Below are positions 1 to 4,622 of a DNA stretch of 5,862 bases, in pieces. The number at the start of each line of letters is the position of its first letter. The stretch's first letter is position 1. The stretch is from an uncultured Eubacteriales bacterium. GTDB lineage: Bacteria > Bacillota_A > Clostridia > Oscillospirales > Oscillospiraceae. The DNA lies in the NCBI GenBank assembly GCA_949742895.1, contig CATJRT010000086.1:1-5862 (forward strand), in the 5' to 3' direction. The position numbers and the translations under genes were made by a program. The notes below the pieces were generated by a model that saw only the letters and a program-made list of their open reading frames with translations, was not told where the DNA came from and ran no database searches.

Positions 1-254
1 ATCACATCCTCCAGATCTTCCTGGGTCTGCACCTCGGCCCGGGGGTCGATGGTGAGCACACGCTCCCGATCCCGCCGGGGGACGGTGCGGCGGTCGATAA
101 CCCGGGTGGGGACGGGCTTGTCCGCCGGGGCGGGACTGTCCGCCTCACCGGAGTCTTTGGGCACAGGCGGCGGATATTCGCCCGGGTCCTCCGGCAGGCT
201 TTCGGTATCAGCGGCGTCGTCCTCCCCGGCGTTGTCCAGCATCAGCGGGGGCAT
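1..254 (-). CDS. Partial acidic, proline-rich protein, possible conjugative-element gene (3' end off the window)
   Basis: The frame is open on the minus strand from at least position 254 to the window edge and gives 84 full residues. Residues 1–50 are acidic and proline-rich (PPPVPKDSGE, PAPADKPVPT), with no hydrophobic segment, so this looks like a disordered linker. From about residue 50 the character changes to a basic, more ordered stretch (RVIDRRTVPRRDRERVLTID, then PRAEVQTQEDLEDV) that looks like the start of a folded domain continuing outside the window. I do not recognise the family with certainty. It resembles accessory proteins of clostridial integrative conjugative elements, which fits the relic just upstream. 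The start is uncertain: ATG at 254 and ATG at 242 are possible, but neither has a well-spaced Shine-Dalgarno. The same frame stays open upstream to about 467, where it overlaps the neighbouring relic. The original 5' end may therefore have been lost in a deletion, making this a gene remnant. Confidence 0.5.
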   Translation of the reverse strand, partial: MPPLMLDNAGEDDAADTESLPEDPGEYPPPVPKDSGEADSPAPADKPVPTRVIDRRTVPRRDRERVLTIDPRAEVQTQEDLEDV

Positions 255-274
255 CTCCGGCGGAGGGACGGGAT

Positions 275-569
275 CTACCCTGTCACCCGGCGCGTGGGCA
301 GATCCCGGTTGTAGATGTTGGAAAAGCACACCACACAATGCTTGAACTGGGGCATGGGATGCTCCCTGGCGTATTGGCTGAGGGCGGCGTGGAACGGATC
401 CAGCAGGAACTCCGAGTTGGGCCGCCGCTTCCGTTTGGGCAGCAGGCTGGGCAGGGGAAGAATCCAGTTATATGGTGTGCTGTCGATGGCCAGGGGCACA
501 AAGGCCTCGTACATGGTCTCTGCGGCGGAGAAGTAACGCGTTCCGGGAGATGGTGGGATGTTTGGTCAA
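275..569 (-). pseudogene. Frameshifted and 3'-truncated relic of a small conjugative-element protein (DUF6100-like)
   Basis: A TTG start at 569–567 has an AAGGAGG 7 nt upstream and encodes MTKHPTISRN. The frame then shifts by one base near 537–542. Dropping one base (for example G539) joins it to RYFSAAET and then to the open stretch from 514 (MYEAFVPLAIDSTPYN...). This runs through PNSEFLLDPFHAALSQYA and FKHCVVCFSNIYNRDLPTRR to a TAG at 277–275, for about 97 residues in total. The pattern of a Leu-Pro strand, NS-FLL, an HAAL helix, and F-KCVVCF-x-Y-x-x-x-LP-x-RRV resembles, from memory, DUF6100-family proteins of Firmicutes integrative conjugative elements. In those, the RRV is followed by RDHDN and roughly 60 more residues. 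Here the match ends at RRV, so the gene appears truncated as well as frameshifted. An alternative is that only the 79-residue frame from ATG 514 is translated, but it has no Shine-Dalgarno. The family name is moderately sure; the frameshift depends on sequence accuracy. Confidence 0.6.
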
Positions 570-576
570 GCAAATT

Positions 577-583
577 CCTCCTT
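577..583 (-). promoter_or_regulatory. Ribosome binding site for the TTG start at 569
   Basis: The minus strand reads AAGGAGG followed by a 7-nt spacer and TTG. This is the best Shine-Dalgarno in the left third of the window and is what identifies the TTG as the original start of the disrupted gene. The AAG also forms one arm of a small inverted repeat (CTTCG, 5-nt loop, CGAAG, 581–595) that could partly mask the site. That is weak and may be chance. Confidence 0.6.
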
Positions 584-640
584 CGTGTTTCGAAGCCCGG
601 CACCCGGTTGTGGGCACTGGCCTGACTGCTTCGGGACATG

Positions 641-663
641 AAAAAAGACGCCCTCCGGCGTCT
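641..663 (-). terminator. Intrinsic (rho-independent) terminator, minus strand
   Basis: On the minus strand AGACGCC pairs with GGCGTCT across a GGAG tetraloop, and the descending arm runs into an uninterrupted TTTTTT. A 7-bp GC-rich stem with a stable tetraloop and a U tract is a standard intrinsic terminator. It would stop minus-strand transcription arriving from positions above 663, before the relic gene that starts at 569. No recognisable gene ends immediately upstream of it, so the unit it once served may be lost. It could also act as an attenuator for the relic gene. Confidence 0.7.
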
Positions 664-985
664 GTCCTGTGGCTGTTTTCACTTACGCTTACAGCTTTGA
701 GTATGACCATAATTTCAAAACGGCCTAAAAAAGGAACAGTTTGGATGATTTTCCAGAGAGCAGGCAACAAAATAGAGGGGGACGGCTCCACCAAAAAAGG
801 ATACGCGAACCAGTCAGCATGTGTAAGGGCAGCAGACAGAAATGCGGTTATCGGTGATTTTAGGCCCTGGAGCGGTGCGGCCGAAAGGAAGCAGCTTTCG
901 CCGGAGGAGGGGAAAGGATCGGCGGCAGAGAGCACAGGAAAGCGCAGCAAGCAAAGACAGCATACGACTCTGGGACAGCGCTCCC
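664..985. other. Gene-less stretch between terminator and IS remnant
   Basis: No coding sequence here is convincing. The open frames on both strands have no ribosome binding site and no recognisable motif, and the longest minus-strand frame runs straight through the terminator and into the next gene's leader. The part around 700–790 is visibly richer in A and T than the rest of the window. It may be the remains of an intergenic region or the far end of the insertion sequence. I could not identify inverted-repeat ends or a target-site duplication by eye. Confidence 0.5.
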
Positions 986-1491
986 TTAAACCTTTAACCG
1001 CCGCAGAATCAGCCAGCCCAAAGTGAGCTTGAGGGCTGCGTCGAACTCCGGCTGGTCAGGAAAGGGGGGCCATATGCCACAGCCCAGTGCTTGCCCCGGA
1101 CATGGATCAAGTAATTCCAGCCCTGTTTCTTCAGACTGCCAAATCGTTGCAGGACTCGTAATTCCGGTCGGCCGGCAGGATATCTTCCCGGAAACGCAAG
1201 AACGCTCCGCCATTTGGCACAGGGGTCTGTACTCGTTCTTTTCATGCTCCCTTTGCACGATTAGGTTGGTTTAAATACCGTTTTTCAGGACAAAAAGCGT
1301 GTCCATGTGCCAGAGGTTCCAGCCGTGCTGCCTGGGTGTGCCGGACCGGTAGGAGGCCGGGGCAGCCGGACAGACGGCGGATCTCAGCAACGACCAATCT
1401 GCTGGACAAACACCGGGGCCGGGTGAAGTCCCGGCCCCGGTGTCTGACATAGTTTTCGGGCACCCCCCTCAAGCGACGTGAAAGTGTTCAT
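986..1491 (-). pseudogene. Decayed IS4-family DDE transposase
   Basis: Stitching the three minus-strand frames recovers an IS4-type transposase in order. ATG at 1491 gives MNTFTSLEGG. A frame change follows, then PENYVRHRGRDFTRPRCLSS (about 1460–1401), which resembles the N-terminal DFTR-x-R-L-x-F segment. RLVVAD follows at about 1400–1384, and a 2-base loss then leads to a serine, so the first catalytic motif DGS is recoverable at about 1381. Next come SYRSGTPRQHGWNLWHMDTLF (about 1354–1292), an in-frame TAA at 1273–1271, and TNLIVQREHEKNEYRPLCQM (about 1270–1211). A shift leads to RFREDILPADRNYESCNDLA (about 1196–1137), which carries the second catalytic Asp. Another shift gives KKQGWNYLIHVRG (about 1131–1093), and another gives PDQPEFDAALKLTL (about 1060–1019). 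Around 100 residues seem deleted between RCLSS and RLVVAD. The C-terminal region with the catalytic Glu (YREK signature) is absent. The element cannot move by itself. Family assignment rests on motif order remembered from IS4 transposases. Confidence 0.72.
1410..1443. repeat. Perfect 14-bp GC-rich inverted repeat
   Basis: ACACCGGGGCCGGG at 1410–1423 is the exact reverse complement of 1430–1443, with a 6-nt loop TGAAGT. The stem has 11 G-C pairs of 14. It lies inside the transposase relic and coincides with the codons for RHRGRDFTRPRC, so it may be a by-product of those arginine, glycine and proline codons. It is also the strongest hairpin downstream of the operon's last gene (about 330 nt after its stop). 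The base runs after it are poor in T on both strands (TTTGTCC on the minus strand), so it is a weak candidate for a terminator. Confidence 0.75.
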
Positions 1492-1774
1492 ATCACTGTG
1501 TCCGCCCTCCGCAATCATGTGGAGGAGCCCCGTGCCTTCTTCCAGCGGTGGACGTCGGCCTGTCCAAGAACCTGGACAAGCCGGACAGCGGGGCACGAAC
1601 ACAGGACAGCCAGAAACATCAATGTATCCTCCCTGACTTTTTCCGGCCCGGCAACGAGTGGTTTTTCCAATTCGACATGGAGACGGCTTTGCGCTGGGGC
1701 CGCCGCTTCAAGGATTACATCGCCCCGACAGGATAAGGCTCCACGAGTGTCGTTCATCACGGCGATCTTGCCGC
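1492..1774. other. Region after the operon with no recognised gene
   Basis: This 283-nt stretch separates the stop of the CoA-transferase gene from the start of the transposase relic. No intrinsic terminator with a T run follows the operon's stop codon. The only contained plus-strand frame of any length (1548–1736, 62 codons, ending FQFDMETALRWGRRFKDYIAPTG) has no convincing ribosome binding site and no family I recognise. A small imperfect dyad, TGTCCA/TGGACA around 1560–1577, is present. The region may include the leader of the insertion sequence. Confidence 0.45.
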
Positions 1775-3112
1775 TTACCGCCGCTGGCTCCGTCTCCAGA
1801 TACCCTGTTCCTGGGCGGCACGGATCAGATCCTCCCGGAAGTCCGGGTGGGCAATGGCGATGATGGCTTCCGAGCGCTGCCATGTGGCCAAGCCGGACAG
1901 GCAGGCAACGCCATATTCGGTAACAATGTAGGGGGCTTGGGCACGCGGGGTAGTGACAATGTCCCCTTGGGTGAACCTGGGAAGAATACGGGAGTGGCGA
2001 TGGCCCTGCCGGTCGGTGAATACCGAGGACATGGATAGAAAGGCTTTGCCATGCTCTGACATATACGCGCCGGTGACAAAATCAAGCTGTCCGCCGGTGC
2101 CGCTGATCTGACGGGTGCCCGTGCTTTCAGAGCACACCTGTCCGTACAAATCCACACTGATACAGCCGTTGATAGATACAAAATTGGAAAACTGCCGGAT
2201 GGTCATGGGGTCATTGACATATCCCATGGGGGCGGAGAGGAAACTCATGTTCCGGTCTAACAGCCGGTAGAGTTCCTGGGAGCCCGCGCCTACCGAGAAC
2301 ACGCCCTTTCCCCGGTCGATCTCCTTTTTGCGGTTGGTCACCTTTCCCGCCTGATACAGGGCCAGGTAGCCATCGCCCATCATTTCGGTGTGGATGCCGA
2401 TATCGTTCAAATCGGACTGGGCAATCAGTATACCCAGAGCATTGGGCATACCGCCGATGCCCAGCTGGAGCGTGATGCCGTCCCGGAGGTAAGGGAAGAT
2501 GTGGGCTGCGATCTTCTGGTCAATTGGGGTGGGCAGAGGGCTGGGGGCAATACCGGCCGGTTTGCCCTCAGCCACCACCGCATCTACCTCAGAGATGTGA
2601 ATGTGGTCACCGGAGCGTCCGTACACTACGGGCAGGTCGGGGCATACCTCCAGAATTACGGTGCGGGAGTTGTCCACGATTTCACGGGTGACGCCGTTCA
2701 TCATGCTGAAGCTGAAATTGCCGTCCTTGTCCATGGGAGCCACTGACAGCATGGCCACGTCTACTTTGGCAAAGCCCCGTGCATAGTAGGAGCCGCAGTC
2801 CCGGAACAGCATGGGCTGGAAAAAAGCCAGTCCCCGGTCGATGTAGCTCCGGTCGATGGCGGAACAGTGCCAGACATGATAGGTAAAGGACTCCTGCTCC
2901 GGATCCTGCTCCACAATCTGCACCGGCTTAAGGGCAATGCCTCCCCGTACCTTTACATCGGACAGCTCCCCCCGGCGTTGGGCCAGCGCGCTGTCCAGCG
3001 CCTCTGGAAAGGCGACGGACTGACTGTAACCCCCCCAGTCTCCATCCTTGCCCAGCCGCACCGCCTCCTGGGCGGTGCACAGCTTCTGATGGTACAGCTG
3101 CGTTACATCCAT
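1775..3112 (-). CDS. Acyl-CoA:acetate CoA-transferase (butyryl-CoA / 4-hydroxybutyryl-CoA transferase family)
   Basis: This cytoplasmic enzyme moves CoA between an acyl-CoA and a carboxylate (commonly acetate) through a glutamyl-CoA thioester. At 445 residues it has the usual length of the acetyl-CoA hydrolase/transferase family, whose N-terminal half ends near residue 190. Visible motifs are VAPMDKDGNFSFS (124–136), the oxyanion glycine loop QLGIGGMPNAL (216–226), HTEM (241–244) with Glu243 as the expected catalytic glutamate, ISGTGGQLDF (336–345), VTEYG (397–401), TWQR (410–413) and AHPDFR (421–426). The ending IWRRSQRR closely resembles the IWRRSNR tail of butyryl-CoA:acetate CoA-transferases from Roseburia-type gut bacteria, closer than to the 4-hydroxybutyrate enzymes. 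ATG at 3112 follows a GGGAGGG with a 5-nt spacer and lies 12 nt after the lyase gene, so the two are co-transcribed. The exact acyl substrate (butyryl, propionyl, a hydroxyacyl) cannot be told. It is complete, with no missing key residue. Confidence 0.9.
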   Translation of the reverse strand: MDVTQLYHQKLCTAQEAVRLGKDGDWGGYSQSVAFPEALDSALAQRRGELSDVKVRGGIALKPVQIVEQDPEQESFTYHVWHCSAIDRSYIDRGLAFFQPMLFRDCGSYYARGFAKVDVAMLSVAPMDKDGNFSFSMMNGVTREIVDNSRTVILEVCPDLPVVYGRSGDHIHISEVDAVVAEGKPAGIAPSPLPTPIDQKIAAHIFPYLRDGITLQLGIGGMPNALGILIAQSDLNDIGIHTEMMGDGYLALYQAGKVTNRKKEIDRGKGVFSVGAGSQELYRLLDRNMSFLSAPMGYVNDPMTIRQFSNFVSINGCISVDLYGQVCSESTGTRQISGTGGQLDFVTGAYMSEHGKAFLSMSSVFTDRQGHRHSRILPRFTQGDIVTTPRAQAPYIVTEYGVACLSGLATWQRSEAIIAIAHPDFREDLIRAAQEQGIWRRSQRR

Positions 3113-3124
3113 AACCGCCCTCCC

Positions 3125-4294
3125 TCAAATTACCGGACCCATGGTGTAGATGTCAATGGAGCTGTGGTAGCCCAGAGTCTCGTTTTTGGTCTGCTGGCCG
3201 GACAGCAGCTTCAGGATGGCGGAAAAGGCTTCCTCGCCAACCTGTTCGATGCTGGCCTGCCCGGTGATGATCCGTCCGGCATTGAGATCCATGTCGTGCT
3301 CCATGCGCTGGTAGGTGTGGGGATTGCCGCACACCTTGAGCACCGGCATGGTGGGGAACCCCTGGGGGGCGCCCCGTCCGGTGGAGAACATCATGAATTG
3401 GGCTCCGGCAGCGGCCATCCCGGTGAGAATTTCCGGCTCCCGGCCTGGGGTGTCCTTGATCCACAGCCCCTTCCGCGATCCCATCCGCTCATGGTAATCC
3501 AACACGCCCTGGATGGGCCGGGTGCCGCTTTTCACGATGGCCCCCAGGCTCTTTTCCTCAATGGATGAGAGGCCGCCGGCGATGTTTCCAGGCGTGGGCT
3601 GTCCTTTGCGCATATCACAGCCCATACTCTTGGCCCGCTGCTCCATGCGCCCGACAATGTCGAGAATTTTTCGGCTCACCTCAGGGGTGGCGGCACGTTG
3701 GGCCAACAGGTGTTCCCCGCCCAAAAATTCTGTGGTTTCTCCGAATACGACGGCCGCACCCAGATCCACCAGCTTGTCCGCCACATAGCCGATAACACAA
3801 TTAGACGCCATGCCGGAGGTGGTGTCCGACGCGCCGCATTTAATGGACATGATCACCCGGTCGATGTCCACCGGCTCCCGGGCCAGGCCGGATATTGCCA
3901 TCACCAGCTCCTGGGCGGCGTCAATGCCCGCCTTGATAGCGGCGCTGACCCCTCCCAGTTCCTGGATATGGATAATGGCGGTGGGCTTGCCCGAGGTGCG
4001 GATGGCATCATAAAGCCGTTCGGTATCCGTCCCCTCACAGCCCAAGGACACAATGAGGGCCGCGCCCACGTTGGGGCTGCATCCCAGGGAGATCAGGGTT
4101 TCCGTGACCCGTTCCAGGTCGGGCGGCAGCTGGCAGCAGCCTTGGTGATGGAAATATCCCACCGTTCCCGCCACCTGGCGCACGATGGCAGAGGCCACGT
4201 CCCCCGCGCAGGTTACGCTGGGAATCACCGCCACATGGTTGCGGCAGCCGACTTGACCGTCGGGCCGAACGTATCCCATAAAGGTATGGCTCAT
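3125..4294 (-). CDS. UxaA/SuyB-type lyase, large catalytic subunit
   Basis: This is the catalytic part of the altronate/galactarate dehydratase family, standing alone here. Relatives eliminate water from sugar acids (UxaA, GarD) or sulfite from (R)-3-sulfolactate (SuyB), giving 2-oxo acids, with a metal ion in the cytoplasm. The 389 residues match UxaA from about its residue 100 to the C terminus. Conserved landmarks are GYVRPDGQVGCRN (7–19), HHQGC (49–53), LGCEG (84–88), KCGASDTTSG (152–161), ETTEFLGGEHLL (186–197), PTPGNIAGG (233–241), EKSLGAIVKSGT (247–258) and FSTGRGAPQG (303–312). His50, Cys53, Cys86 and Cys153 are candidate metal or active-site residues by family conservation. The ATG overlaps the stop of the SAF gene as ATGA and has AGGAGGG 7 nt upstream, pointing to coupled translation and equal amounts of the two subunits. 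The exact substrate is undetermined; SuyB of sulfolactate lyase is a serious alternative to a sugar-acid dehydratase. Confidence 0.88.
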   Translation of the reverse strand: MSHTFMGYVRPDGQVGCRNHVAVIPSVTCAGDVASAIVRQVAGTVGYFHHQGCCQLPPDLERVTETLISLGCSPNVGAALIVSLGCEGTDTERLYDAIRTSGKPTAIIHIQELGGVSAAIKAGIDAAQELVMAISGLAREPVDIDRVIMSIKCGASDTTSGMASNCVIGYVADKLVDLGAAVVFGETTEFLGGEHLLAQRAATPEVSRKILDIVGRMEQRAKSMGCDMRKGQPTPGNIAGGLSSIEEKSLGAIVKSGTRPIQGVLDYHERMGSRKGLWIKDTPGREPEILTGMAAAGAQFMMFSTGRGAPQGFPTMPVLKVCGNPHTYQRMEHDMDLNAGRIITGQASIEQVGEEAFSAILKLLSGQQTKNETLGYHSSIDIYTMGPVI

Positions 4295-4608
4295 ATCGGT
4301 TCCCTCCTTTCCGGCAGATCGCCCCTGCCCCGCATACTACATAAGTTGTGGACATGGACATATTCGCCTTGGCGGATGTCCTGGCTGGCTGCGCCGATCT
4401 GCTCTCCATATTTGCGGATGCTCTCCCCCTTAAGGATGTCTTTCACAGCGACCTTGTGGCCATAGGGAATGTCGCCGATCACAACGAGGGGCCGGGCATT
4501 GCCCGCCTTGTCCTTCAAGGTGACAGCGCTGCCGTCCTTTACGCCCTCGGCGAAGATGGTAGCCACATTGTCCAAATCATTTACCTGCAATGCGATTGCC
4601 TGTTCCAT
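4291..4608 (-). CDS. SAF-domain small subunit of UxaA/SuyA-type lyase
   Basis: This 105-residue protein matches the N-terminal SAF domain of altronate dehydratase UxaA and the separate SuyA subunit of (R)-sulfolactate sulfo-lyase. The small domain is thought to cover the active site of the large subunit encoded next. Visible family motifs are DIPYGHKVAVKDI (46–58), the KYGEQIG segment (66–72) and GEYVHVHN (81–88), which carries conserved histidines. No signal peptide or membrane segment is present. I chose ATG 4608 because AGGAGG lies 6 nt upstream. The in-frame ATG at 4626 overlaps the larA stop and would place that AGGAGG inside the coding sequence. The last residues (GDLPERREPI) are not domain-like, since they encode the ribosome binding site of the next gene. 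In E. coli UxaA both domains are one chain; the split form is common in Firmicutes. Confidence 0.87.
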   Translation of the reverse strand: MEQAIALQVNDLDNVATIFAEGVKDGSAVTLKDKAGNARPLVVIGDIPYGHKVAVKDILKGESIRKYGEQIGAASQDIRQGEYVHVHNLCSMRGRGDLPERREPI

Positions 4609-4614
4609 GTCTGT

Positions 4615-4620
4615 CCTCCT
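4615..4620 (-). promoter_or_regulatory. Ribosome binding site that fixes the SAF gene start at 4608
   Basis: AGGAGG followed by ACAGAC and ATG on the minus strand is an ideal site with 6-nt spacing. The alternative ATG at 4626, which overlaps the upstream stop codon as AATGA, would translate this site as Arg-Arg and would add six residues (MNRRTD) not seen in relatives. Confidence 0.85.
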
Positions 4621-4622
4621 GT

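Noticed and set aside
49..345. 98-codon plus-strand Ser/Gly-rich frame
   Set aside because: Low-complexity reverse reading of the acidic proline-rich minus-strand gene; Ser/Gly runs are the expected complement of Pro/Glu/Asp codons.
638..700. 20-codon plus-strand mini-frame MKKDALRRLSCGCFHLRLQL
   Set aside because: Its start is made by the A-run and stem of the minus-strand terminator; no ribosome binding site precedes it.
468..950. 160-codon minus-strand open frame
   Set aside because: It runs through the intrinsic terminator and the leader and start of the TTG-started relic gene, has no ribosome binding site, and shows no recognisable motif; only its 3' part coincides with real coding sequence (MTKHPTISRN).
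472..1026. 184-codon plus-strand open frame
   Set aside because: It is opposite the relic gene and the terminator, shows no recognisable domain, and has no Shine-Dalgarno.
1560..1577. TGTCCA / TGGACA dyad as a possible operator
   Set aside because: Only 6 bp per arm, not placed at a recognisable promoter, and expected by chance in a region with repeated TGTCC words.
1548..1736. 62-codon plus-strand frame ending FQFDMETALRWGRRFKDYIAPTG
   Set aside because: The composition is protein-like, but there is no convincing start signal and no family I recognise, and the region is bounded by decayed mobile DNA. A homology search could rescue it.
1515..1883. 122-codon minus-strand frame overlapping the end of the CoA-transferase gene
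   Set aside because: Its 5' third lies inside the real CoA-transferase gene in another frame, and the rest has no recognisable motif.
2867..3568. 233-codon plus-strand frame
   Set aside because: Antisense shadow of the CoA-transferase and lyase genes, produced by GC-rich codon bias.
3698..4465. 255-codon plus-strand frame
   Set aside because: Antisense shadow across the lyase subunits; the minus-strand genes have family motifs and ribosome binding sites, this one does not.
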